Shown: positions 8,154-17,466, counted from the first letter of the stretch. The stretch: DNA of 60,438 bases from Rhizorhapis sp. SPR117 (GCF_021742065.1 NZ_JAKKIE010000024.1:1-60438); one strand, 5' to 3'. The notes: a model not told the origin generated them from the sequence alone. Program-made: numbers and translations.

Positions 8154-8177
8154 GCCGGTTGCCACGTGGCAACCGGC
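8154..8177. other. parS: parS centromere site 3 (extended palindrome)
   Basis: Third copy (core 8158-8173), 58 bases after the second. Here the dyad symmetry extends to 24 bases because the flanks GCCG and CGGC are also complementary. It ends about 37 bases before parB. Confidence 0.85.
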
Positions 8178-8214
8178 AGGGTTGAAGAAGAAGCGCAGGT
8201 AGGAAGATCGGCGG

Positions 8215-9198
8215 ATGACAAAAGGAAATCGCGGCTTCGGAAGCAGCCTCACGGAAGGGCTCGATGATACAGCCGAACTCGACAATGCGGCCCCAGCCGA
8301 GAGCATTATGGCAAGCCGCAGCCAAACCCTCGCGCGGCTAGCGACGGGCAAAGTTGTGACGGATCGGACTGAATGGGTCGATCCAGTCCGGTGCCGTCCG
8401 TGGCGTCTGCACAACCGCGATCTGGATCACCTCAATGAGGAGACCTGTCGCGATCTCATCGATGCTTTTCTCTCGGCAAAGAAGCAGCGCATCCCGGCGA
8501 TCGTTCGCCGGCTCCAGAACGATCCCGATCATGACTACGAGATTATCGCCGGCGTTCGCCGCTGGTGGACCGTGCAGTGGCTGCGAGATCATCATCACCC
8601 CGAATATGACTATCTCGTCACGATCCAACACGTCTCCGATGAAGAGGCCTTTCGGGTTTCCGACATCGAGAATCGTTCCCGGAAGGATATTTCCGATTGG
8701 GAACGCGCTAATGAATATGCCCGGGCGCTAGGCGAGTTCTACGGGGGCTCGCAAAGCGAGATGGCAGAACATCTGAAGATCTCGAAATCGTGGCTAAGCC
8801 GGCTGCTCGATGTGGCGCGCCTCCCAGAAGAGATTGTCGCAGCATTCGCCGACAAGCACGATATCAGCGTTCGAATCGCTCGGGATGTGAAGCCGCTGGC
8901 GGCCGACCCACGTACACGCGGTCTCATGGCCACCGAAGCGAAGGCTATCGCAGCCGAACGGGCGGATCTTGGAACAAGAATGAGCGGGCCAGAAATCTCC
9001 AAGCGCCTGGTTCAGGCGACGATTGCCCAAAAGAAGACGGCGTCGGGAGAGGCCGAGATCAAAGCGAAGGGCGGTAAGGTAATGCTGCGCTATTCGCGGT
9101 CGGCGCGCGGGGGCCTCTCGCTCAAGGTCCTGCCCAAATCGGGCGCGCCTATCGAGGAGGTCCTAAACGCGATCCGCGGGTTGCTCGAGCAGGGTTGA
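8215..9198 (+). CDS. parB: ParB-family centromere-binding protein
   Basis: 327 residues with the ParB/RepB/Spo0J layout: a ParB N-terminal nuclease-like domain (WVDPVRCRPWRLHNRDLDHL, then EIIAGVRRWW, the GxRR-type CTPase motif, and ENRSRKDISDWERA). A helix-turn-helix follows (SEMAEHLKISKSWLSRLLDVARLPEEI), and the C-terminal region is basic. It should load as a CTP-dependent clamp at the three parS palindromes lying between it and parA. The gene is in the same orientation as parA, as in a standard par operon. Confidence 0.92.
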   Translation: MTKGNRGFGSSLTEGLDDTAELDNAAPAESIMASRSQTLARLATGKVVTDRTEWVDPVRCRPWRLHNRDLDHLNEETCRDLIDAFLSAKKQRIPAIVRRLQNDPDHDYEIIAGVRRWWTVQWLRDHHHPEYDYLVTIQHVSDEEAFRVSDIENRSRKDISDWERANEYARALGEFYGGSQSEMAEHLKISKSWLSRLLDVARLPEEIVAAFADKHDISVRIARDVKPLAADPRTRGLMATEAKAIAAERADLGTRMSGPEISKRLVQATIAQKKTASGEAEIKAKGGKVMLRYSRSARGGLSLKVLPKSGAPIEEVLNAIRGLLEQG

Positions 9199-9226
9199 CT
9201 GGGAGGACCATCGCCTGACGGCGGTC

Positions 9227-10285
9227 TTAGAGCCTAGCTGTGCCGCGACCATTCAACACGCGGTCGATCTCCGCCATCTCCTGATCAAACGCATCGAAGA
9301 CTTCGGCGAGAGCGCGGCTTTGGGGGAGGGGAGGGGGTTCCTTGGCGGGCCGGCCTCGTTTGGGAGCTACGAAACCAAATTCGGTTGCGAGATCGGGGGG
9401 CAGAAAAAGCCGCCACGTCCGGCGCTGGGTGATCTCGGCCAGCAGGCCTGCAGCAACGGCCCGTTCCAAAAGCTTGCTGGCGCCGGCCACGCTGATTCCC
9501 AGGCAGCCCGCCGCTGCCTGCGGCGACAGCAGCGGGCGGTGACACAGCAGGGCGATCAGCGCGGGCAGGGCGCCGGGCCGGTACTCGGCGACAATGGCGC
9601 GCTGCGCGTCGCGGTAGTTGCGCTCGAGCGCCTGCAGGCGCTTGAGACCGTCGGTGGCGCTGGCCTCGAGACTTCGAAGAACTGCCAGCCAGTCGGCATC
9701 GTCTGGCGTGCGTTTGAGGCGCAGCGCCTTGGCGCCACCGGCGAGGCAGGGGAGGGGGGTGGCCGACAGGCCTTTGTCACGCAGGGCGAATGGCAGCGAC
9801 AGCCAGGGTAGGGTGGTGCCGTCGATGCGCGCATGCTGCCGAACCTGATCGAGCGCGCGGATCAGGGCAGGGTGCTCCGTGGCAATTTCGGGTTCGCCAA
9901 TCGCTGTGGGCAGCGCGTCGCGCCAGGCGAGGGGGTCCTTATCCAGCAGCGCGGCGTGCCAGTCGTCAAAGCGGTCGAACGCGTCGAGGTTGGTCGCGCG
10001 CAGCGCCCGCCCCGGCACTTGCAGCCCGCATCCCCAGGAAAATACGTCGATTTCCTCGATCTCCACCGATTGGAGCTGGAGCGCTTTGGCGTAGCCGCTC
10101 CAGGCGGCGCGGCGGTGCCATGCCGAGGCTACGGGACTGACGGAAATCCGCGCATCGAGCCGCGCAATCGCCGCTGTGCAACTCGCGGTCGCGGCGACCA
10201 CTTTTGGGCCGTAGGCAGGTCCGTAACGGGGCAGGGCGGGCGGACGGTCCATGGCATCTTTTAACCCAGAGCAGATTTCAGTCAA
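9227..10285 (-). CDS. RHE_PE00001 family protein (DUF1612, helix-turn-helix)
   Basis: The 352-residue product matches the RHE_PE00001 family (DUF1612 with a C-terminal HTH_13-type domain). It has an N-terminal DUF1612-like region (around residues 20-110), a helical middle, and a helix-turn-helix segment near residues 245-290 (LLCHRPLLSPQAAAGCLGISVAGASKLLERAVAAGLL). It ends in a basic KRGRPAKEPP tail. These proteins are found beside rep/par loci of rhizobial and sphingomonad plasmids. Their function is unknown, but DNA binding is likely. The gene is convergent with parB and divergent from the HEPN gene. Confidence 0.8.
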   Translation of the reverse strand: MTEICSGLKDAMDRPPALPRYGPAYGPKVVAATASCTAAIARLDARISVSPVASAWHRRAAWSGYAKALQLQSVEIEEIDVFSWGCGLQVPGRALRATNLDAFDRFDDWHAALLDKDPLAWRDALPTAIGEPEIATEHPALIRALDQVRQHARIDGTTLPWLSLPFALRDKGLSATPLPCLAGGAKALRLKRTPDDADWLAVLRSLEASATDGLKRLQALERNYRDAQRAIVAEYRPGALPALIALLCHRPLLSPQAAAGCLGISVAGASKLLERAVAAGLLAEITQRRTWRLFLPPDLATEFGFVAPKRGRPAKEPPPLPQSRALAEVFDAFDQEMAEIDRVLNGRGTARL

Positions 10286-10302
10286 CTTTGCTGATATGTG
10301 TA

Positions 10303-10329
10303 GTCGTGATAATGGATGCTTATCATGAC
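10303..10329. promoter_or_regulatory. Inverted-repeat operator candidate between divergent genes
   Basis: Arms GTCGTGATAA (10303-10312) and TTATCATGAC (10320-10329) match at 9 of 10 positions around a 7-base centre, just outside the start of the RHE_PE00001 gene. The position suggests one operator controlling both divergent genes. Confidence 0.5.
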
Positions 10330-10393
10330 CCTATCATTTAAGGTACGGGTCGGCTATGCCGGCGCGAACGCAGCGAAACGGGGCCGGGACGTG

Positions 10394-11911
10394 ATGGAGG
10401 ATGACGAGCCAAGCCGGGCGGACGAGCCTGGGCCTGAAGTGCGGGCATCCGCTGACGATGCCGCCAAGGAGGTAAACGCGCCGCGCGAGGCCGCGTCTCG
10501 CCCGCTCTCCGCCATCGACCGCGCCGCGCTCGGCCTTACGGCAAACCCGCTGTTCGTGCGCATGACCGAACAGCGCCGGGCCTTGGATGCCATCCTCGCG
10601 GCGCGGCCGCGTTTTTTCGATGAGATCGCCGAGCAGCAGCGCCGGGTCAGCGACAGGCTGGCGGTGCGTCCGACGCTGTTTGAGGAGATGGCGCGCAGGC
10701 AGGCCGAATTCGACCGGCTGCTGGGTGGCCGGTCGATCGCCGAGATCACGGCGCATGCCAGTAGCGTCCAGGCGATGATCGAGCGTGCTGGCGGCGTGGT
10801 GGTGCTCGCTGAGCGCGCCAGAGCCTTTGAGCGGCTCCTGGAGGTTCGCCCAGTCATTCCCGATGTGGTCGCTGACCAGCTTGCGCGCATGGGCTCGCTC
10901 ACATCGGTCATCGACAAGCTGACGGCGCCCCACACTGCCGTTCAGGAAGCGCTGGGACGCGATCTCGCGGGAATGTCTGCCTTCATGGCGCAGGCTTCCA
11001 GCGGTGGTGACATTGCGCGCGGTGTGCTCGAGGCGCGGTTTCCGGCGGTCGTTCCCGCATGGCGCCTTCCGACGGCGGCCGAGCTCACCAGTGTCGACCT
11101 TGCGGCAAGCATCGGCGCGATCGCACGCGACGCGACGTGGCGGCAGGCAGCGCTCGCGGAGATGGCGGCGATCGCGATACCCTGGGTGCGCGACGATGCG
11201 CCCGAGCTCTCGATCGAAGCCTATGCCGCCGCACGCGCGATCACCGGCGTGGTGTCCCGGACCGATCCGGCGGCGCCGCGCGTGACGCAGCTGGTTCGGG
11301 CGGAACTGGGCGACTACCGCGAGGAAGATGCGGTCGCTCCGGTTGAGAGCGATCCCGTCCTTATTACCGGTCTCCGGCTTGCGCGCGGGTTCGACCATCG
11401 CTTCGGCAGCCTGTCCGTGGCCGTCGTTGGCCAGATTTTCGAGCCCTTCGGATTGACGCTGGGCGGAAGGCCAGAGGCCGATTCTGACCTGCTCGACGAC
11501 TTGATCACGCAGATGGCGCGCCAGCTCGAGCGCAGGCTTCGCGCTTTCCTCAAGGCACGGATGGAAGCGGCGATCGGGCCGCGCTGGATCAAGCAGCGTG
11601 TTCCACAGCCCATCCGGGAAGCCTGGGAGGGACGGCTGCAGGCCGACGCGGATGCCGGCCGCGCGCCCGGCGAGCTGTTCGATTATGCGGATTTTTCCGA
11701 TTATCGCATCATCATCGAGAAGGGCGACAACTGGCGGGACGTGTTCCAGCCTGTGTTCCGCTCGAAGATCGCGATCGTCGAGACGTTGAACCGCGTGGCA
11801 ACGGTTCGCAACCCCGTCGCCCATGTGCGGCCGATGACGGTTGAGGATCTGCTCATCCTGCGCGTCGAAGGGCGAAGGCTCTATGTCTGGATGGGCGAGA
11901 TAGTGCCATGA
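10394..11911 (+). CDS. Swt1-type HEPN domain protein of unknown function
   Basis: About 505 residues from the ATG at 10394. An earlier in-frame ATG at 10316 would put the start inside the inverted-repeat operator. The N-terminal 60 residues are acidic and disordered-looking. A long helical, coiled-coil-like region follows, with repeated phrases (RPRFFDEIAEQQRRV, VRPTLFEEMARRQAEF, VRPVIPDVVADQL), then a C-terminal domain ending in DYADFSDYRIIIEKGDNWRD and RNPVAH. RNPVAH is the Rx4H motif of HEPN ribonucleases and the context matches the Swt1-like HEPN family. The stop codon overlaps the start of the recombinase gene (ATGA), so the two are translationally coupled. An RNA-cutting defence or addiction role is inference. 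Confidence 0.6.
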   Translation: MEDDEPSRADEPGPEVRASADDAAKEVNAPREAASRPLSAIDRAALGLTANPLFVRMTEQRRALDAILAARPRFFDEIAEQQRRVSDRLAVRPTLFEEMARRQAEFDRLLGGRSIAEITAHASSVQAMIERAGGVVVLAERARAFERLLEVRPVIPDVVADQLARMGSLTSVIDKLTAPHTAVQEALGRDLAGMSAFMAQASSGGDIARGVLEARFPAVVPAWRLPTAAELTSVDLAASIGAIARDATWRQAALAEMAAIAIPWVRDDAPELSIEAYAAARAITGVVSRTDPAAPRVTQLVRAELGDYREEDAVAPVESDPVLITGLRLARGFDHRFGSLSVAVVGQIFEPFGLTLGGRPEADSDLLDDLITQMARQLERRLRAFLKARMEAAIGPRWIKQRVPQPIREAWEGRLQADADAGRAPGELFDYADFSDYRIIIEKGDNWRDVFQPVFRSKIAIVETLNRVATVRNPVAHVRPMTVEDLLILRVEGRRLYVWMGEIVP

Positions 11912-13023
11912 CGGAGCTGGTCGGTCGATCGGGGGAGCGGGAGCTGGTAGCGCAGGTCGTCGGCGACGTCCGTGAACTCGTTGGCCCGGCGCTGGTGGTC
12001 GACGCCGATCTGGTCGCGGCGGCGGTACGTGGTTGGTCACACAACACGCGGCGGGCGTTTCGGTCCGATCTCACCATCTGGGGCCGTTGGTGCCGCAGCA
12101 AGGGCAGAACGCCGGCGCGAGCCGACGCGAAGATGGTCGCCGAATGGATTCGGGCGCTGGCCGGGATTGACCCGTCGGCCGAGAAGATCCGGGCCATGGC
12201 GACGATCGAGCGTTATCTCGTCAATGTGGGCTGGGCGTACCGGATGGCGGGGCTCGAGGACCCGACCGTAGCACCGTTGGTCAAGCTCGAGAAGAAGGCG
12301 GCGCGCAAGATCCGCGGCACGCGGCAGCGCCAGGCGCGGGCGATCCGGTTCAAGGGCGACGTGACGGACCTCGATGCGCCGGCGACAGGGGTTAGCCTGT
12401 CGGCGCTGCTCAAGGCGACTCGCCGCGACATGTTGGGCGCCCGGGATCGCGCGCTGCTCAAGGTCGCCTATGACACGGGCTGTCGGCGTTCGGAGCTCGC
12501 GGCCATTCTGGTGAGTGACATTGATGGACCCGATGCGGAAGGAGCAGGCCTCCTCGAGATTGCGCGCAGCAAGACGGATCAGGAGGGGCAGGGGACGCTC
12601 GCCTATCTTTCGCCGCCAACGATGCGCGCGATCGAGGCGTGGCGCGATCTTGCCCATATCGACCGGGGAGCGCTGTTTCGCCGGGTCGAGACCTATTTTG
12701 ATGGCTCGATCCGGGGGGCAGGGGAGGGAGCGCTGAACCCGGGCACGATCACCCTGATCTACAAGCGCCTCATCCGACAGGCATTCGACAAAAAGCTGTT
12801 GGGGCCCGTCAGCGAAGCTGAGCTTGAGCGCTGGGTCGCGGGCGTATCCAGCCATTCGATCCGGGTGGGCGTGGCGCAGGACAATTTTGCGGCCGGCGAG
12901 AGTCTGCCGGCGATTATGCAGGCCTATCGCTGGCGCGATCCCAAGACAGTCATGCGTTACGGTGCGCGACTTGCCGCCAAGAGCGGTGCCAGTGCCCGCA
13001 TGGCAGCTCGCTTCAGCAAATGA
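11908..13023 (+). CDS. Tyrosine recombinase coupled to the HEPN gene
   Basis: 371 residues with a SAM-like N-terminal domain (about 45-130) and a complete catalytic domain: first arginine in GCRRSELAA, lysine in RSKTDQEG, HSIRVG for the His/Arg pair, and a tyrosine in the C-terminal KTVMRYGARL. It therefore looks active. It overlaps the upstream HEPN gene by 4 bases, which is unusual for an integrase. A diverged, broken copy of its middle section lies at 20967-21128, and a more distant tyrosine recombinase lies at 50168-51169. No att site is evident. It could mobilise this module or resolve plasmid multimers. Confidence 0.85.
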   Translation: MTELVGRSGERELVAQVVGDVRELVGPALVVDADLVAAAVRGWSHNTRRAFRSDLTIWGRWCRSKGRTPARADAKMVAEWIRALAGIDPSAEKIRAMATIERYLVNVGWAYRMAGLEDPTVAPLVKLEKKAARKIRGTRQRQARAIRFKGDVTDLDAPATGVSLSALLKATRRDMLGARDRALLKVAYDTGCRRSELAAILVSDIDGPDAEGAGLLEIARSKTDQEGQGTLAYLSPPTMRAIEAWRDLAHIDRGALFRRVETYFDGSIRGAGEGALNPGTITLIYKRLIRQAFDKKLLGPVSEAELERWVAGVSSHSIRVGVAQDNFAAGESLPAIMQAYRWRDPKTVMRYGARLAAKSGASARMAARFSK

Positions 13024-13279
13024 GTCCGCCTCCCGTTGTCTCGCGAAGAGCGGGTCGGAGCTCTCGCAGCGGGCGTGATACCATGGTCCGGGATTTGCCG
13101 TGCAAAGCGCCTGTCAGACCGAACTCAAATCGAGATTGTCATATCGGGGGAAGATCGATACAACCAAGGTACGATTTGGGGGCGATCGGTTTTCCTGAAG
13201 ATTCAGGGCTTTACCGTAGCAAGGCAGCGCGGATATTGGTCATGAAATCAGTTGGCACAGCCGGAATTGCGAAGCATCC

Positions 13280-14260
13280 GTGACTACGGCCAACCATCTT
13301 ATCGCTCTTCTGCAAAGCCATTTCGAAGGTGACGACGAGCAGTTCTACACGGTTGCGATGCAGGCGGCCGCGAACGAGGCCCGTCGCGGGCATGGCAAGC
13401 TCGCGCAACAGCTGCGTGACCTGATCGACGAAGCGCGGGCCCGAAAGAAGGCCCCGGCGCGCGGCAAGGCTGTGCCACTGGTGCAGCCCAAGGGTGATCT
13501 CGCGAATCTGGTCGCGGTCAAATATGTGGACACCCGCATGTCGAGCATGGTGCTGCCGGAGGATCTGCGGGAGCGCCTCCACCGTGTGCTGGTCGAGCAG
13601 CGGCAACAGCATCGGCTGCGTCAACATGGGCTGCAGCCGCGCCGGAAGCTGCTGTTGATCGGCCCGCCGGGTGCCGGGAAGACGATGACGGCCGCCGCGA
13701 TGGCGGGCGAGCTCAAGATGCCGCTGTTCACGGTGTTGCTCGACGGCCTCTTGACCAAGTTTTTGGGCGAAACGGCATCCAAGCTGCGCACGGTTTTCTC
13801 GGCGATGACCGAGACGCGCGGCGTCTATTTCTTCGATGAGTTCGATGCGATCGGCGCGCGGCGGAGCGAGCGTAACGACGTCGGGGAGATCCGACGCGTG
13901 CTCAACTCCTTCCTGCAGTTTCTCGAAGAGGATGAAAGCGAAGGGCTGATCATCGCGGCAACCAACCATCCAGAACTGCTCGACCCGGCGCTGTTCCGCC
14001 GGTTCGACGACGTGATCGAATATGCCCTGCCGAGCGAGGATGTCGCCAAAGCCATTCTGGAGAGCCGGCTATCGACCTTCGACACCAAGGGCGTCGACTG
14101 GCGACCGATCGTCGGCGAGGCCGCAGGCCTGAGCCAGGCCGACCTCGCGCGGATCGCGGACGAGGCGGCCAAATATGCGCTGCTTGGCGACCGCGAGCAG
14201 GTTTCCGCGGAGGATCTGTTGCGGGCGGTCGGTGAACGCAAGGCCGCGGCGCGTCGATAG
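13280..14260 (+). CDS. ietA: AAA+ ATPase, IetA-like antitoxin of an IetAS module
   Basis: 326 residues from a GTG. It is a classic AAA+ protein with Walker A GPPGAGKT (128-135), Walker B FFDEFD (D186, E187), sensor 1 AATNHPE and an arginine-finger segment DPALFRRFD. The next gene, 2 bases downstream in the same direction, encodes a subtilisin-family protease. This AAA-plus-S8 protease order matches ietA-ietS of Agrobacterium Ti plasmids, where the ATPase is the antitoxin and the pair stabilises the plasmid. IetAS pairs are also listed among anti-phage systems. The assignment rests on domain order and motifs. The 256 bases before the gene (13024-13279) hold no gene I can support. Confidence 0.8.
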   Translation: MTTANHLIALLQSHFEGDDEQFYTVAMQAAANEARRGHGKLAQQLRDLIDEARARKKAPARGKAVPLVQPKGDLANLVAVKYVDTRMSSMVLPEDLRERLHRVLVEQRQQHRLRQHGLQPRRKLLLIGPPGAGKTMTAAAMAGELKMPLFTVLLDGLLTKFLGETASKLRTVFSAMTETRGVYFFDEFDAIGARRSERNDVGEIRRVLNSFLQFLEEDESEGLIIAATNHPELLDPALFRRFDDVIEYALPSEDVAKAILESRLSTFDTKGVDWRPIVGEAAGLSQADLARIADEAAKYALLGDREQVSAEDLLRAVGERKAAARR

Positions 14261-14262
14261 AG

Positions 14263-16767
14263 ATGGCCGACGAGCCGGGACGGCCACATCCGCATTTCTA
14301 TCTGCCTGGATCCGGGAAGGCTGTCGGCTATACCGCGCATCCGGGCGGCGGCGGCGGATTGGCAGCGCCTGAGCGGGACCGCGCGGCGCACGCCCAGCAT
14401 CTGACCCAAGCGCTCACCCAGATCGTCCAAGCCGGTGAGACGTTGCTCGCGAACCGCGATCCGCAGATCGCTGCCGGCACGCCAGGCTTCTATGTCGAGT
14501 TCACGCTGCCGGCCGATCAGGCGGGAATGGTCGACAAGCTGGAGCGCAAAGGCAAATTCCCGATCGAACTGGTGAGCGTACAGCCGGCGGATGACAATCA
14601 TGTCGCGGCGACGGTGTTCGTCCCGGAATCCCAGCGCAGCTATTATCTCGGCAAGGTCCAAGCCTATGAAACCGAAGACAACGTCCGGGAAAAGACGTTG
14701 GACGACGGCACGGTCGTGGAAACCCGCAAGCCCAAGAATGAGCGCCTGGTTGCCTCGATCGAGACCGCCCGTCTCGCGGTCGCCCGATCCTTCTACACTG
14801 ATGCCGCAGATCTGTTTCCCGCGCCGGGTGTTCAAGCCTGGTGGGAAGTTTGGCTGCGCAAGGGGACGCGCGCGCATCTCGAGGGCGCAGCGCAGACGCT
14901 TGGCCTCGCGGTGCGCGAGAACGGCCTCGAATTCGCCGAACGCGAAGTTGTGGTCGTCCACGCGACTGCCGAGGATCTCGGCCGGATCATCGCGAATACT
15001 GACGCGGTGGCCGAACTGCGAATGGCGCGCGATACGCCCGGCTTCTTCATGGGGTTGGACGGCGCCGAGCAGCGGCTCTGGGCCGATGATCTGCTCGATC
15101 GGCTCGAACTGTGCGACACGGAGGCTCCGGCCGTCTGCCTGCTCGATTCAGGGACAACGATCGGCCACAAGCTGATCGCTCCGCTACTCGATGCCGCTGA
15201 TCAGCAGGCCTATGACGCGGCGTGGCAGGTCGAGGACATCAGCGCACTCGCGCACGGAGGTCATGGCACCCAATTATCGGGGATCGCCCTCTACGGTGAT
15301 TTGACCGATGTGCTGGCGAGTGTCGGTCCGATCAGCGTCAAGCATCGGCTCGAGTCCGTGAAGATCCTCCCGGATCACGGTGCGAACGATCCAGACCTCT
15401 ATGGGGCAATCACGGCACAGGCGATCGCGCGCGCGGAGATCGTGGCGCCGGAGCGGCCTCGCGCGATCTGCCTTGCGGTTACAAGCCTTGGTGACCATTG
15501 GCGCGGGCGTCCGTCCTCCTGGTCGGCCAAGCTCGATGCGCTGGCTTTTGGCCGGGAAGAAATCCCCCGGATCATTACCGTTGCGGGCGGCAATATCCGC
15601 GAACCAATCGTTGCAGCCGACTATCCGGCGCGCAATGACCTGATGCCGATCGAGAGTCCGGCCCAGGCATGGAACGCGCTCACGGTCGGTGCGTTCACCG
15701 AAAAATCGGTGATCGCCGATGCGAGCTTTGCCGGTTGGAACGCCTTGGCGGGGGTTGGTGATATCATGCCCCGCGGTCGCACATCGGTATCGTGGCACCG
15801 CGACTGGCCGCTCAAGCCCGATGTTGTGTTCGAGGGCGGCAATATCGGCGTCGACCCGGCCTCCGGGTTTGGCGACCATGTCGATGATCTGGCGCTGCTG
15901 ACGACGTACCGGTACACCGCAGAGCGACCATTCACCACGACGGGTGACACGAGTGCCGCTACGGCATTAGCAGCCAGGATGGCCGCGCAAATCCTCGCCG
16001 AGCGGCCGACCTTGTGGCCTGAAACGGTTCGCGGTCTGATTGTCCATTCGGCGGAGTGGACGGCGGCCATGACCGGGTATCTGGGCACGCTCAACAGGGC
16101 GAGCCTGGTGCGCCGCTATGGCTTTGGGGTGCCGTCGCTCGCCCGCGCGATCGGCAGCCTCGACAATGACGTGACGATGGTCGTGGAGGATAGCCTCTCG
16201 CCGTTCAAGATGGCCAACGGCAAGGCCGCGACCGATGAGCTGGTGGTTCACGAGCTGGTCTGGCCGAAAGAGAGGCTGACCGAATTGGGCGGAACTCTCG
16301 TCCAGCTGCGGATCACGCTCAGCTATTTCGTCGAACCCAATCCTGGCGAACGCGGGCAGTCACGCCGCCACAGCTATGCGAGCCATGGCCTTCGGTTCGC
16401 GCTGAAGCCGGCCGATGAAAAGCTTGACGTATTCTTGCGGCGTATCACGTCCGAGGTCGGAGCCCGACCGCCCAAACGGCAAGGGTCCGACGCTGGCTGG
16501 ACAATCGGCCCGCAACTGCGGCATCGCGGATCGCTCCATGCCGATATCTGGGAGGGAACGGCCGCCGACTTGGCCGAACGCAACAGCATCGTCGTCTATC
16601 CGACCGGCGGCTGGTGGCGCGAAAACCTCGCCCAGGACAGGCTCGGTGAGCGGGTCCGCTACAGCCTGATCGCCAGCATCCGGGCGGCCGAGGGCGTCGA
16701 TCTTTACTCAGAGGTCAGCGCCCAGATCGCACCGGAGATCGCGGCGGAAGTCGCGATCGAAGTTTGA
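14263..16767 (+). CDS. ietS: Subtilisin-like S8 serine protease, IetS-like toxin
   Basis: 834 residues. The peptidase S8 triad is intact: Asp295 (CLLDSG), His334 (GGHGTQLSG) and Ser564 (TGDTSAATALAA). About 280 residues precede the protease domain and about 250 follow it, as expected for the large Y4bN/AprX-like plasmid proteases of this type. There is no signal peptide, so it acts in the cytoplasm. Coupling to the AAA gene (2-base gap) suggests the ATPase restrains or directs the protease. Loss of the plasmid or phage infection would release it; this last step is inference from known IetAS modules. Confidence 0.82.
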   Translation: MADEPGRPHPHFYLPGSGKAVGYTAHPGGGGGLAAPERDRAAHAQHLTQALTQIVQAGETLLANRDPQIAAGTPGFYVEFTLPADQAGMVDKLERKGKFPIELVSVQPADDNHVAATVFVPESQRSYYLGKVQAYETEDNVREKTLDDGTVVETRKPKNERLVASIETARLAVARSFYTDAADLFPAPGVQAWWEVWLRKGTRAHLEGAAQTLGLAVRENGLEFAEREVVVVHATAEDLGRIIANTDAVAELRMARDTPGFFMGLDGAEQRLWADDLLDRLELCDTEAPAVCLLDSGTTIGHKLIAPLLDAADQQAYDAAWQVEDISALAHGGHGTQLSGIALYGDLTDVLASVGPISVKHRLESVKILPDHGANDPDLYGAITAQAIARAEIVAPERPRAICLAVTSLGDHWRGRPSSWSAKLDALAFGREEIPRIITVAGGNIREPIVAADYPARNDLMPIESPAQAWNALTVGAFTEKSVIADASFAGWNALAGVGDIMPRGRTSVSWHRDWPLKPDVVFEGGNIGVDPASGFGDHVDDLALLTTYRYTAERPFTTTGDTSAATALAARMAAQILAERPTLWPETVRGLIVHSAEWTAAMTGYLGTLNRASLVRRYGFGVPSLARAIGSLDNDVTMVVEDSLSPFKMANGKAATDELVVHELVWPKERLTELGGTLVQLRITLSYFVEPNPGERGQSRRHSYASHGLRFALKPADEKLDVFLRRITSEVGARPPKRQGSDAGWTIGPQLRHRGSLHADIWEGTAADLAERNSIVVYPTGGWWRENLAQDRLGERVRYSLIASIRAAEGVDLYSEVSAQIAPEIAAEVAIEV

Positions 16768-17417
16768 CGCGGTTAATCGACCACTTCTACCTCGACGAAC
16801 TATTCGACGGCCGACACCGCTGGCTGCCAATGGTCGAGCAGATGCGGCCGCACCTCGTCAACAACCTCAATGACGGGATGAGCTGGGGTATCTTTCCCCT
16901 GTTCTTCGCCTCGTTCGGCCTTGGCGTGGAACGCATCGGTATCCTCAAGGCGGCCTATCCGGCGACATGGGGCATCCTACAGGTTGCGACCGGCCCGTTG
17001 AGCGACCGCTGGTGCCGCAAAGGTCTGATCGTCGTGGGCATGTGGGTGCAGGCGGCCGGCCTGTTCCTGACCGCAGCCACGCGCGAGTTCCAGTGGTGGC
17101 TGCTCGGCAGTCTGCTGCTCGGCCTCGGCAGGGCGATGGTCTATCCGAGCCTGATCGCGGCGGTTTCCGACGCCTCGCAACCGACCTGGCGCGCCCGCTC
17201 GCTCAGCGTCTACCGGTTCTGGCGCGACCTTGGTTACGCAATCGGCGCGCTTGCCGCCGGGCTCATCGCCGACCGGTTCGGTCTGTCGTGGGCCATCGGC
17301 TCGATCGCCGGACTGACATTTCTGTCCGGCGGCGTCGTTGCCGTGCTCATGCAGGAGCATGAGCGCCGTCCCGTTGATTTGGAACAAGATGGAGCACCGC
17401 GATCTGCCGTAGTATAA
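16764..17417 (+). pseudogene. C-terminal half of an MFS transporter
   Basis: The reading frame matches only the second half of a major-facilitator protein: VNNLNDGMSWGIFPLFFASFG, the loop GPLSDRWCRKGLI that corresponds to the MFS GxLxDRxGRR motif, RARSLSVYRFWRDLGYAIGALAAG, and six membrane segments instead of twelve. The frame opens at a TTG inside the ietS stop codon and has no ribosome site or N-terminal half. The transporter was beheaded where it was joined to the ietAS module, and 16764 is the frame limit rather than a credible start. Confidence 0.7.
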
Positions 17418-17466
17418 ATGGGTGTCAGGCATTCAGAACTGCATCCATCAATGATGGAGGAAGTCC

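Noticed and set aside
10334..12040. Long open frame on the minus strand opposite the HEPN gene
   Set aside because: It is antisense to a gene with recognisable domains, has no family features, and reflects G+C-rich codon bias.
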